A DNA stretch of 32,671 nucleotides, from NCBI GenBank assembly GCA_903853895.1, contig CAINUX010000098.1:1-32671 (forward strand), given 5' to 3'. Every line of letters starts with the position of its first letter. Within the stretch, counting starts at the first letter, position 1. Of the stretch, positions 1 to 7,550 are shown piece after piece. The translations under genes and the position numbers were made by a program. Source of the stretch: an uncultured beta proteobacterium. Lineage in GTDB: Bacteria; Pseudomonadota; Gammaproteobacteria; Burkholderiales; Burkholderiaceae_C. Below the pieces are notes generated by a model, which had not been told where the DNA came from, did no database searches, and was given only the letters and a program-made list of their open reading frames with translations.

Positions 1-923
1 CCCGAGAGTACCCACCCACTGCTGCCTTGGCGTGACTTCGTCATGTGCCAGATTTCGTCGAACGACTCGTCCTGCTGGTCTGCGTCATCCCGCATCACGC
101 CCGTAAAGCGCACACTCACCAGGTAGCGGTCTGCGTCTTCAACGACTTCCAGCACCTGGGCTACGATGTTGACCACTTCGTTTTTCTGCGTCGCCGCGCC
201 GCGCTCGGACAATTCCATCTTGATCTCAGCAAACATTTCTGGCGTGGTGAACTGGCGAATGTCGTCCAGGTTGCCCGCATCATTGGACGCTTGCAAGCGG
301 ATGAAGTTGACCTTTGCATTGCGCTCAAAACCGGCGGTGTCAAAGTCAGCCGGAATCGCGCTGGTGCTGGCCACTGCGGCACCAATGCCTGAACCGATAC
401 CTGACCCGATGGCGCTGCGGCCGCCTTCAGGCATGGACACTTTGTACGCGGGCGCATCTTGTGCGGCTCGGGCTGCATTGTTTACAGCACTAGGGTTGAC
501 GTGCGCGTACTGCATTCCACCAGGGTTTGGCGCGCCTGCCTGCTGTGCCGCAGCGCGTTTGCGCATGATGAATCCAATGACTCCAATCACAGCGACTGCC
601 AGTAAACCCATCATGAGCATCGACGCCAACTCACCGCCAAAACCCAGGTGGGAGGCCAATGCAGCCAAGCCAAGACCCGCTGCCAACCCGGCGAGCGGCC
701 CCATCCAAGAGCGCTTAGGTGCAGCGGCGGCGGCACCCGCCGCGCCAGCAGCAGGTGCTGCAGCGGATTGTGCGGGCGTACCGGGCGCCTTGTCTGCCGT
801 GGCTTGGCGCTGGGTACCCATGGATTTGCCGGAGCCCATGCGTTTTGCGGCTTCGGCATCCATTGGAATGGTGCCAAGGCCGAGCGTGAACACGATGGCC
901 AGGAGTGAAAGGAATTGCTTCAT
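1..923 (-). CDS. Tim44-like domain membrane protein (3' end off window)
   Basis: The reading frame is open from the ATG at 921-923 to the window edge, giving 307 codons with no stop, so the C-terminus is missing. The protein starts with a signal-like hydrophobic stretch (MKQFLSLLAIVFTLGLG). An Ala/Pro-rich linker follows, then two hydrophobic segments at about residues 70-115 ending in MRKRAAAQQ. The C-terminal half (from about residue 180) contains FDTAGFERNAKVNFIRLQ and the ending ESFDEIWHMTKSRQ..GWVLSG, which fits the Tim44-like/TIM44 (MlaC-fold-like) domain common in proteobacterial membrane proteins. In bacteria the role of this family is poorly defined. It is probably anchored in the inner membrane with the Tim44 domain soluble. 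The family call rests on the pattern of the C-terminal domain, and only the last few residues are absent. Confidence 0.82.
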   Translation of the reverse strand, partial: MKQFLSLLAIVFTLGLGTIPMDAEAAKRMGSGKSMGTQRQATADKAPGTPAQSAAAPAAGAAGAAAAAPKRSWMGPLAGLAAGLGLAALASHLGFGGELASMLMMGLLAVAVIGVIGFIMRKRAAAQQAGAPNPGGMQYAHVNPSAVNNAARAAQDAPAYKVSMPEGGRSAIGSGIGSGIGAAVASTSAIPADFDTAGFERNAKVNFIRLQASNDAGNLDDIRQFTTPEMFAEIKMELSERGAATQKNEVVNIVAQVLEVVEDADRYLVSVRFTGVMRDDADQQDESFDEIWHMTKSRQGSSGWVLS

Positions 924-1044
924 ATAGATATCCGGTGAGTTGAAGGAAGTAGGTTAATCATAGGTGGCAAGTGATCTCTTGAAAAAGCAGTGTTTATCAG
1001 AAGTAAGGTTCGGAAAAAAGAGAATATTCTTGACATAGACGGGC

Positions 1045-1569
1045 TCAGAAGCCTGACCGCCGCTGACGCCGCTTGGACACGGTGCGCAAGCGCCAAACCA
1101 GCTTAACACTGACGTAGCCCATGGCCGCGCCGCCGACCGCAAAAGTGGCCATGCCCAGCACCGTCGGCCAGCCATACTTGCTAAGCCAGGCAGAGGGGTC
1201 AACGCCTTGTGGTGCGTTGGCGAGCAAGGGTTCACCCAAAACCAGCGCACCCAGTTGATGCGCCAGCCATAGCCAGAAGCCAATCGTCAACGGATTAGTC
1301 ACCATGGTCATGGCCGCCGCCACCGGAATATTCGCACGCCACCAGGTGCAATGGGCTGCCGCTGCAACGATTTGCGCAAACGGAATGACAAACGCCCAAA
1401 AGGTACCCACTGCCACGCCGCGCGCGACTGCTTCATGTTGAAGCCTCCAAAGCTGCGGATGGAGTAGTCGGCCGGCGATCGGTTGCAACCAGGGGTGTGT
1501 GGCCAATGCATCCCTGCTGGATAGCGACTGCCGAAACCGGGCGGTCCAATGTGTTGTTTGACGTGTCAT
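1045..1569 (-). CDS. DUF2062 domain membrane protein
   Basis: 174 residues. The conserved DUF2062 features are visible: an N-terminal basic segment ending in HPQLWRLQHEAVARGVAVG, then a hydrophobic segment (TFWAFVIPFAQIVAAAAH), then RANIPVAAAMTMVTNPLT, the signature region with the TNP motif. Two further hydrophobic stretches follow (IGFWLWLAHQLGALVLG; VLGMATFAVGGAAMGYVSV). The C-terminus is strongly basic (RLRTVSKRRQRRSGF), which suggests a cytoplasmic end. DUF2062 proteins are small inner-membrane proteins of unknown function. The gene stands alone between the Tim44-like gene (same strand, 121 bp away) and the divergent TerC-like gene. Confidence 0.88.
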   Translation of the reverse strand: MTRQTTHWTARFRQSLSSRDALATHPWLQPIAGRLLHPQLWRLQHEAVARGVAVGTFWAFVIPFAQIVAAAAHCTWWRANIPVAAAMTMVTNPLTIGFWLWLAHQLGALVLGEPLLANAPQGVDPSAWLSKYGWPTVLGMATFAVGGAAMGYVSVKLVWRLRTVSKRRQRRSGF

Positions 1570-1645
1570 GTTTGCAAGGTTTTTGGCACTGAGCAGGCGC
1601 GATCATGCTGGCCCCAATGCATCTCGAGAAGCAGGGGAATTCGCT

Positions 1646-1675
1646 TTGACACTCTCTTTTTTACGAACCTATTTT
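1646..1675 (+). promoter_or_regulatory. Putative sigma-70 promoter for terC-like gene
   Basis: A perfect -35 hexamer TTGACA (1646-1651) is separated by 18 bp from TATTTT (1670-1675, 4 of 6 to TATAAT). It is followed by an untranslated leader of about 120 bp before the chosen start at 1804. I looked in the leader for the yybP-ykoY (manganese) riboswitch that precedes some TerC/Alx genes and did not recognise its conserved blocks. Confidence 0.4.
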
Positions 1676-1803
1676 GTGAATTTATCAGAGTAAACATGGT
1701 GTTATCTCGCTAGACTTCATGAACCGCGGCGGCTCGACGTGTTCGACCGTTGCACAAGCAAAGTACCCTGATTGGAGTACGGACCTCAACTTGGAAGGCG
1801 TTT

Positions 1804-2769
1804 ATGCAAACAATTGCTCCCCTGTGGCTGTGGGCCACTTTTATCGCCATCGTGCTGGTGTCGCTCTTTGTTGACTTTGTGGTCCTCAAGAAGCAGGGCG
1901 CGCACGACATCGGCGTCAAAGAAGCACTGAATTGGTCGTTGGTCTGGATTGCGTTGAGCTTTTTGTTTAACGGCCTGTTCTGGTGGGCGGTAAAGGACAC
2001 CACAGGGTCGGTGGAGATTGCCAACACCAAGTCGCTTGAATTTTTGACCGGCTATCTGATTGAGAAGTCGCTGGCTGTGGACAACATCTTTTTGTTCCTG
2101 ATGATCTTTACGTACTTCGCTGTACCCAAGGAGTATCAAAAACGGGTGCTGATGATTGGCATCATCGGCGCGATTGTGTTGCGCACCATCATGATTCTGG
2201 TCGGCGGTTGGCTCCTAGCCCAGTTCCACTGGATCTTGTATGTGTTTGGCGCCTTTTTGATTTTGACCGGCGTGAAGATGTGGCTGGCGGCTGACCACGA
2301 AGCGGAACTGGACGACAACCCGGCGCTGAAGCTACTGCGCAAGTTCATGCATGTGAGCAAAAACTACGACGGCGAGAAATTCTGGACGGTGGAAAACGGC
2401 AAGAAGATTGCCACCCCGCTGTTCATGGTGATTTGTCTGATCGCACTCACTGACGTGATCTTTGCGGTGGACTCCATTCCGGCCATTTTCGCCATCACCA
2501 GCGACCCCTTTATTGTGCTGACCAGCAATGTGTTTGCCATATTGGGCTTGCGTGCCATGTATTTCTTGCTGGCCGCCGTTGCAAACAAGTTCCACCTGTT
2601 GAACTACGGCTTGGCGGTGATTCTGGTGTTCATTGGTACCAAGATGTGTATCGTCGATTTCTACAAAATACCTGTACTGGTATCGCTGGGTGTGGTGGTA
2701 GGCATCTTGGCCTTGACGATGGTGCTAAGCGTGCGTACGGCCAAGCCTGAGACGAAGCTCAAGGGCTAA
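1804..2769 (+). CDS. TerC/Alx family integral membrane protein
   Basis: 321 residues from the ATG at 1804. An upstream in-frame ATG at 1750 exists, but the 1804 start has a strong Shine-Dalgarno (GGAAGG, 5 nt spacer) and begins directly with the first membrane helix (MQTIAPLWLWATFIAIVLV). Eight or nine hydrophobic segments are visible. Family hallmarks are the acidic intramembrane motifs LVSLFVDFVVL near the start, SLAVDNIFLFLMIF, and the later LTDVIFAVDSIPAIFAIT, plus LGLRAMYFLL. The repeated AVDN/AVDS elements are typical of TerC. E. coli Alx and Bacillus TerC homologues are linked to manganese export and alkaline or metal stress, so a metal-ion exporter is the best guess. It converges with the nhaR-like gene with only 7 bp between stops. 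Confidence 0.93.
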   Translation: MQTIAPLWLWATFIAIVLVSLFVDFVVLKKQGAHDIGVKEALNWSLVWIALSFLFNGLFWWAVKDTTGSVEIANTKSLEFLTGYLIEKSLAVDNIFLFLMIFTYFAVPKEYQKRVLMIGIIGAIVLRTIMILVGGWLLAQFHWILYVFGAFLILTGVKMWLAADHEAELDDNPALKLLRKFMHVSKNYDGEKFWTVENGKKIATPLFMVICLIALTDVIFAVDSIPAIFAITSDPFIVLTSNVFAILGLRAMYFLLAAVANKFHLLNYGLAVILVFIGTKMCIVDFYKIPVLVSLGVVVGILALTMVLSVRTAKPETKLKG

Positions 2770-2776
2770 ATCGAGA

Positions 2777-3661
2777 CTACAGCGCTGGTTGCAACAGCCG
2801 TTGCACTAGCGGGTGTTGCACTTTCTTTTCGGTACCAATCGCGAAGAAGTGGTCAGTGACTCCCTCGCACGACCCGAGACGCTGCACGGCGTAGTGGGCC
2901 AGCAGATCGTCGTGTACCCACTCCGCTGCTGGAAAGACACCCATACCGCTGGCACCAAAGGTTTTCAGTAAAGCGCCGTCCTCGAACTCGCCCACGACAC
3001 GGGGTCGAATGGCGCGGTGCTCAAACCATTGATCGATACGGTCGCGCACGGCAGTGTGCTTGGTGGGCAACAGCATGGGAACCTCGGCCAGGCTCTGGGG
3101 AAAGTCTTTTTCCGCAGCCTCAACCAAGCTCGGCGTGCCGTACCAGCCAATAGTGGATGAGCCCATGGGGTGGCTGTAGAGCTTGATATTGGGGTTGCTG
3201 GGTGCGGGGCGGTCTGACAGCACAACATCGAGCCTATGCAGGGCCAGGTCACCCAATAGGTCGTCCAGGTTTCCCTCGTGGCACAGCAGGCGTAAATTTG
3301 GCTCGGTAATGACAGGTAGTAACAGACGGTGCACCACCAGTTTGGGCAGTCCGTCACAAATCCCAACCGCCAAGCGCACCGCTGGCGAACTCACCGCATC
3401 ACGCACCCGTACCGGCAGGTTTTCGCCTAACTGAAAAATAAGGTCGGCCTGCTGCATGGCGGCCAGTCCCGCTTCGGTAAGGACCAGTCCGCGGCCAGCG
3501 GGCTTGAGCAGAGCATAGCCCAGGGACCGCTCCAGTTCACGCACCTGCGCGCTGACGGTTTGCACCGCCATGTCCAGCTTGTCAGCCGCCCGTGAGATAC
3601 CGCCTTCTTTGGCCACCACCCAAAAGTAATACAGGTGTTTGTAATTGAAAGGAGTGCTCAT
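2777..3661 (-). CDS. nhaR: LysR-type regulator, NhaR-like
   Basis: 294 residues. The N-terminal winged helix-turn-helix (about residues 5-65) begins FNYKHLYYFWVVAKEGGISRA, which closely resembles E. coli NhaR (INYNHLYYFWHVYKEGS). Further NhaR-like stretches are ..RGLVLTEAGLA, RLLCHEGNLDDLL, HRLDVVLSD, VVGEFEDGALLKTFGASGMGVF and the C-terminal VQHPLVQRLL. NhaR in E. coli activates the Na+/H+ antiporter gene nhaA. Here no antiporter gene is adjacent: the neighbours are a TerC-like transporter (convergent) and an HPF-like gene (divergent, 99 bp away). The target may therefore differ. The subfamily call is by sequence resemblance only. Confidence 0.88.
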   Translation of the reverse strand: MSTPFNYKHLYYFWVVAKEGGISRAADKLDMAVQTVSAQVRELERSLGYALLKPAGRGLVLTEAGLAAMQQADLIFQLGENLPVRVRDAVSSPAVRLAVGICDGLPKLVVHRLLLPVITEPNLRLLCHEGNLDDLLGDLALHRLDVVLSDRPAPSNPNIKLYSHPMGSSTIGWYGTPSLVEAAEKDFPQSLAEVPMLLPTKHTAVRDRIDQWFEHRAIRPRVVGEFEDGALLKTFGASGMGVFPAAEWVHDDLLAHYAVQRLGSCEGVTDHFFAIGTEKKVQHPLVQRLLQPAL

Positions 3662-3760
3662 GTTCAGGTTTTTTGAGAATCTTGATAAGAAATTATCTGC
3701 TTTTTCGGAATCAAATTGATCCCTATCGTTGAGCCTTCTTTAACTGACTGGAGAAAATTG

Positions 3761-4102
3761 ATGCAGATTGTCTTTGAATCCCGTGATGCCGATGGCGCCC
3801 AGATGCGCGATTTGTCTGTGGCACGTGTGCGCTTTGCATTGCGGCGATTGGCCACCTTTGTTCCCCATGCCAAGGTGCAGTTCTCTGACGTCAATGGCCC
3901 ACGCGGCGGGGTAGACAAGCGTTGCCAGGTCGAACTCAAAACCGATACCGCCGGTACCGTGGTCATTGCATCACTGGCGCGGGATTGGCGCACCGCGTTG
4001 GACCGGTCGCTGGGCCGTGCAACCCGGGTGCTGACTCGCAGCCTGCAGCGCGTACAAAAACCTGTGCGCGACCGCACCGCCAAGCTGGCACTCGACAGTT
4101 GA
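3761..4102 (+). CDS. HPF/RaiA-family ribosome-associated protein
   Basis: 113 residues from the ATG at 3761, chosen over an in-frame ATG at 3716 because GGAG lies just upstream and the domain starts immediately (MQIVFESRDADGAQMRDLSV). The pattern MQI..ESRD, an alternating beta-strand layout (VRFALRRLATFVPHAKVQFSDVNGP), then KRCQVELKTDTAGTVVIASLARDWRTALDRSLGRATRVLTRSL fits the short HPF/RaiA fold that binds the ribosomal subunit interface and promotes hibernation or stress inactivation. The long C-terminal dimerisation domain of long HPF is absent. The tail is basic (RVQKPVRDRTAK), consistent with RNA binding. It leads a same-strand group with the YccA-like gene 28 bp downstream. Confidence 0.75.
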   Translation: MQIVFESRDADGAQMRDLSVARVRFALRRLATFVPHAKVQFSDVNGPRGGVDKRCQVELKTDTAGTVVIASLARDWRTALDRSLGRATRVLTRSLQRVQKPVRDRTAKLALDS

Positions 4103-4130
4103 ACACCCAGAAACCTAAGGAAGCGAAACC

Positions 4131-4838
4131 ATGAACCACTCACACGCACCCCAGCCGTCGGGCAACCCGGCGCACTATTCGGCTCAGCATAATACGGGCG
4201 GCGCAACCCACAACGACTCCGTCAAACGGGTCTTGCGCAACACCTATGCGCTGCTGGCCATGACCCTGCTCTTCAGTGCCGGGGTGGCTGTTACCACGCT
4301 CACGCTGCAACTTCCCGCACCGGGCTTGATCATCACTCTGGTGGGCTACTTTGGCTTGCTATACGCCGTGCACAAGCTGCAAAACAGCGGCTGGGCCTTG
4401 CCTGCGGTGTTCGCCTTGACCGGTTTCATGGGTTACACGCTGGGGCCGTTGTTGACGCATTCACTGGCTTTGCCCGGTGGCGCACAAACCGTCACGCTGG
4501 CCTTGGCCGCGACGGGTGCCACCTTTATGGCGCTCTCCAGCTACGTGCTGCTGACTCGGCGCGACTTCAGCTTCATGGGTGGCTTCTTGTTTGTGGGGAT
4601 GGTCATTGCACTGATTGCCGGTGTTGCGGCCATGTTTCTGAAAATTCCAGCCCTGGGCCTGGCCGTGTCTGCCATGGTGGCCTTGCTGTCGGCGGGTTTG
4701 ATTCTTTTTGAGACCAGCCGTATCGTGAATGGCGGCGAGACCAACTACGTGATGGCCACCGTGAGCCTGTATGTGTCGGTGTTCAATTTGTTCACCAGTT
4801 TGTTGAGCCTGTTTGGCTTTGGAGGCTCCAATGAATGA
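4131..4838 (+). CDS. Bax inhibitor-1/YccA family membrane protein
   Basis: 235 residues with a hydrophilic N-terminus of about 33 residues, then seven hydrophobic segments. Family markers are visible: VLRNTYALLAMTLLFSAGVA at the start of helix 1, PAVFALTGFMGYTLGPLL, the ATGATFMALSSYVLLTRRDFSFMGGFLFVGM block, and SAGLILFETSRIVNGGETNYVMATVSLYVSVFNLFTSLL near the end, where ETSRI and YVS.FNLF are diagnostic. YccA of E. coli interacts with the FtsH protease. BI-1 proteins are thought to be ion-leak channels. Its stop overlaps the start of the next small gene. The start has AGGAAGCG upstream. Confidence 0.95.
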   Translation: MNHSHAPQPSGNPAHYSAQHNTGGATHNDSVKRVLRNTYALLAMTLLFSAGVAVTTLTLQLPAPGLIITLVGYFGLLYAVHKLQNSGWALPAVFALTGFMGYTLGPLLTHSLALPGGAQTVTLALAATGATFMALSSYVLLTRRDFSFMGGFLFVGMVIALIAGVAAMFLKIPALGLAVSAMVALLSAGLILFETSRIVNGGETNYVMATVSLYVSVFNLFTSLLSLFGFGGSNE

Positions 4839-5001
4839 GCTAGTCCCGCCAGACGTAGCCATTGGCGCACTGGTATTGGCAGTCGCCATTCTTTATGCCG
4901 CATGGCATGAATACAAAGAGAAAAACCGGCGCGATGCCAGTTTGCTAGCCGCCGTGGGTACGGTGAGCCTGATTGGCAGCGCCGTGGCTTGGATCCATTG
5001 A
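4831..5001 (+). CDS. Small membrane protein, unknown function
   Basis: 56 residues starting at the ATG at 4831, which overlaps the YccA-like stop codon (4836-4838) and has a perfect GGAGG five bases upstream, so translational coupling is likely. Two hydrophobic helices (IGALVLAVAILYAAW and LLAAVGTVSLIGSAVAW) flank a charged loop HEYKEKNRRD. I do not recognise the family. The coupling suggests it works with, or is co-expressed with, the YccA-like protein. It is probably an inner-membrane hairpin. Confidence 0.7.
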   Translation: MNELVPPDVAIGALVLAVAILYAAWHEYKEKNRRDASLLAAVGTVSLIGSAVAWIH

Positions 5002-5060
5002 GTCTTGCCTCGACCAGCCAAGTCGAATCCCCCTATTTATCAAATTCACGAAAGAACAAA

Positions 5061-5339
5061 ATGAAATGTCCCGCGTGTCCCGACACCACTCTGGTGATGA
5101 CCGATCGCCAAGGTGTTGAAATTGACTACTGTCCTACTTGCCGCGGCATCTGGCTGGACCGGGGTGAACTCGACAAGCTGTTGGATCGGGCCGCCACTGC
5201 AGCCCCACCCGCTGCTCCCATGGCCGCCCCAGCGCCAAGGCACCCCCGCCAACCCGACTTTGAAGACTCGGACTACCGCAATGGTCAACGCTACAAGAGC
5301 AGTCGCAAGAAGTCTTGGTTGAACGAGATTTTTGACTGA
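5061..5339 (+). CDS. TFIIB-type zinc-ribbon protein
   Basis: 92 residues from the ATG at 5061. An upstream in-frame start at 4989 would overlap the preceding gene and add a non-conserved extension, so it was rejected. The N-terminus carries the zf-TFIIB signature: CPACPDTTLVM..RQGVEIDYCPTCRGIWLDRGELDKLL. It has two CxxC knuckles (Cys3/6 and Cys24/27 approximately) followed by the invariant GxWLDxGEL. An Ala/Pro-rich linker and a tail with RYKSSRKKSWLNEIFD follow, a layout common to these small proteobacterial proteins. Function is unknown. Zinc binding is expected. Confidence 0.9.
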   Translation: MKCPACPDTTLVMTDRQGVEIDYCPTCRGIWLDRGELDKLLDRAATAAPPAAPMAAPAPRHPRQPDFEDSDYRNGQRYKSSRKKSWLNEIFD

Positions 5340-5346
5340 AACCTGA

Positions 5347-6331
5347 GCCCCGACGAGGCAAAGCTTTTCCGACCCCGCCATTTTGTTCTTTGTATTTGGC
5401 ATCGTGGCGGGTTCGTTGAAGTCCAATCTGGAAGTACCGCCGCAAATATCGCGGTTTCTGTCTTTGTATTGGTAGATGGCGTTGAGCCTGAAGGGCGGTT
5501 TTGCCCTGCCCGATCCGGCTTGACGGCCGAGGTGCTTACCAGCCTGGTCGCTGCACTGGGCATGGCCATACTGGTGCCCGTGTTGGGATACCTGGTCTTG
5601 CGCCGATTTCTCAATGGTTTTGATGCGAAGGCCATCACCGCCACTTCCGGGTCGGTCAGTGCGGTCACGTTCATCACGGCCGTGCAATATCTCGATACCC
5701 ATGGCATCACTTTCGGCGGCCACATGGCGGCTGCCATGGCGCTGATGGAGTCGCCCACCATTGTGCTGGTGGTGGTGCTGGACAACCATGCACGCCAAAA
5801 TGCGGCCGCCACTGCGGCGTTTGGCGCCACCGGAGCGGGCAACGCGCCACTGGGTCGCATCTTGCACGAGGCCCTGCCGATGGTGCGCAACTGTTGCTGG
5901 TGGGTGCGATGCTGATTGGCGTGCTAACCGGCGACGCGGGGGAGGCAGCCATGAAACCCTTTTCGGTGGATTTGTTCAAAGGCATGCTGGCGTTCTTTTT
6001 GCTGGACATGGGCCTGCTGGCTGCCCGCAACATGGGCAAGTTGAAAGGGCAGTCGGCCTGGCTATTGATGTATGCCATTGCCGGGCCCATGGTGCATGCA
6101 GGCATTGCGCTGCTGCTGGGCTGGGCGTTGGGCATGTCATCTGGAAACGTGGCCCTGCTGATGGTGCTGGCGGCCAGCGCGTCCTACATCGCCGTGCCGG
6201 CCGTCATTCGCCATGCCATTCCCGAGGCCAACCCCACGCTCTACTTCGGCATGTCATTGGGTTTGACTTTTCCATTCAACATATTGATCGGCATTCCGCT
6301 GTATGTGCACATGGCACAACTTTGGCTGTAA
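5347..6331 (+). pseudogene. Broken SbtA-type (DUF897) bicarbonate permease
   Basis: The region encodes a multi-helix protein resembling the SbtA/sodium-dependent bicarbonate transporter family, but spread over three frames. Piece 1 (from about 5365) reads DPAILFFVFGIVAGSLKSNL..PPQISRFLSLYW and ends at TAG 5473-5475. The same frame resumes as MALSLKGGFAL. Near 5506-5522 a one-base loss moves the reading into a second frame (GLTAEVLTSLVAALGMAILVP...). Near 5872-5886 a second one-base loss moves it into a third frame (LLLVGAMLIGVLTG...LIGIPLYVHMAQLWL), which ends at 6331. No ATG, GTG or TTG precedes piece 1 in frame after the stop at 5344. Three or four lesions in an otherwise well conserved sequence mean a recent pseudogene, unless there are base-calling errors. 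Confidence 0.85.
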
Positions 6332-6370
6332 CGAAATCGGCTCACACCCGATTCAAATAAGGAAAATGAA

Positions 6371-6802
6371 ATGCGTAAATATCTTCAGAACAGTCCGCAG
6401 GCTGCTGCAAGAATCGTCGCCTTAACCATTGTTGCCGACGGCGATGTGGCACAGGCGGAGCTTGCATCGCTCGATGAACTGGCTGTGCATGAACAACTCG
6501 GACTGGAGCGCGATGCATTGCATGCCGTCATTGACACTTTTTGCGAGGATTTGCTTTCAAGCAAGCAGCTCGCCTGGGTAAACAATTGCCCGGTGGATGA
6601 GTACACGCTGTCCGAATTGATGGGGGAAATCGATGCCCCCGCCCTGCGGCGTAAAGTGCTAGGCTTTTGCGTCGCGCTTGCCGAGGTTGATGGACATGTT
6701 GCGGCGCCGCCGCATTCATGGCGATGCGCCTTTGACCAGATGAGTCGCAGATCAAGTATTGGCGGGCCCGGCCTTAGTCTTCTTGCAAGACATCTTCCTT
6801 GA
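6371..6802 (+). CDS. TerB-like protein with aberrant C-terminus
   Basis: 143 residues. Residues 1-110 (MRKYLQNSPQAAARIVALTI.ADGDVAQAELASLDEL..., FCEDLL, ALRRKVLGFCVALAEVDGHV) match the alpha-helical TerB-like tellurite-resistance family, with its two acidic xADGxxxxAE / xVDGHVA motifs that may bind a metal. After GHVA the sequence becomes Pro/Arg/Ser-rich (APPHSWRCAFDQMSRRSS...) and no longer looks like the family, where DGE and a hydrophobic helix usually follow. A frameshift or recombination near 6710 could explain this, so the gene may be damaged. It lies 39 bp after the SbtA pseudogene on the same strand. TerB-like proteins are of uncertain function. Confidence 0.7.
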   Translation: MRKYLQNSPQAAARIVALTIVADGDVAQAELASLDELAVHEQLGLERDALHAVIDTFCEDLLSSKQLAWVNNCPVDEYTLSELMGEIDAPALRRKVLGFCVALAEVDGHVAAPPHSWRCAFDQMSRRSSIGGPGLSLLARHLP

Positions 6803-6980
6803 CGCGTGCAGCGGAGAGTTGTTCATTTGTAGTGAATAGGTTAAATTGCCAAGATGCGGTTGAATCTGTTGAAACGTATTTTCTATTGACAGCGAACCAC
6901 GTAGTAGTGTGTTCAGTTCCTGTCAACCACATCCAATAGAGCATGCTTGTAACCGTTTTCGGCCTTAGGCACAGATTCCC

Positions 6981-7550
6981 ATGAACAAGGCTTTTACTAA
7001 AGAGTCGGATGCCGACGGCGATAACGACGATTTGCAGTTGCCACCCATTCCAGCCGGCGGCAAGAATTACATCACTACCCAGGGCTATGCGCGGCTGCGT
7101 GAAGAATGGTTGGACCTGATGGACAACGAGCGACCCAAGATGGTAGAAGCCGTTTTTTGGGCAGCCAGCAATGGAGATCGGTCCGAAAACGGTGATTATC
7201 TTTATGGCAAGAAGCGGTTGCGTGAGATCGACCGTCGCATCCGCTTTTTGACCAAACGCATGGAAATCGCCGAAATTGCCAACCCCACGGTGCACTTCGG
7301 CAACGACCAGATTTTCTTTGGCGCCACCGTGACGTATGCGGATGAGGCGTGCCAGGAGCGAACCGTCACGATTACTGGTATTGATGAGGCGAATAGCGCT
7401 CAGGGCGAAGTCAGCTGGATCTCACCGATTGCCCGCACCCTGCTCAAAGCCCGCACGGGCGACATCCTGAAGCTGATAATGCCTGGTCGCGTGGAGGAGA
7501 TTGAGGTGCTTGCAGTCAGCTACCCACCGCCGGTCCCGTCTGCAGACTAA
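6981..7550 (+). CDS. greB: Transcription elongation factor GreB
   Basis: 189 residues. The N-terminal antiparallel coiled coil (about residues 33-100) carries the acidic tip NGDRSENGDYLYGKKRLREID, the region that reaches into the RNA polymerase secondary channel to stimulate cleavage of backtracked RNA. The C-terminal FKBP-like domain (residues 105-182) includes VTYADE...VTITGIDEAN, SWISPIARTLLKARTGDILKL and VEEIEVLAVSYP. GreB and not GreA is indicated by LPPIPAGGKNYITTQGYARLREE and FLTKRMEIAEI. The extended N-terminal 25 residues are acidic. It converges with spoT; the stop codons overlap by a few bases (7547-7550). Confidence 0.96.
   Translation: MNKAFTKESDADGDNDDLQLPPIPAGGKNYITTQGYARLREEWLDLMDNERPKMVEAVFWAASNGDRSENGDYLYGKKRLREIDRRIRFLTKRMEIAEIANPTVHFGNDQIFFGATVTYADEACQERTVTITGIDEANSAQGEVSWISPIARTLLKARTGDILKLIMPGRVEEIEVLAVSYPPPVPSAD

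Noticed and set aside
166..927. Long plus-strand open frame (253 residues) over the first gene
   Set aside because: It is the antisense of the Tim44-like gene. Its Ala/Pro-rich translation has no family pattern, whereas the minus-strand frame shows clear domain motifs to the window edge.
1676..1803. Manganese riboswitch (yybP-ykoY) before the TerC-like gene
   Set aside because: The leader has some GGAGTA-like bases, but I could not find the conserved paired blocks.
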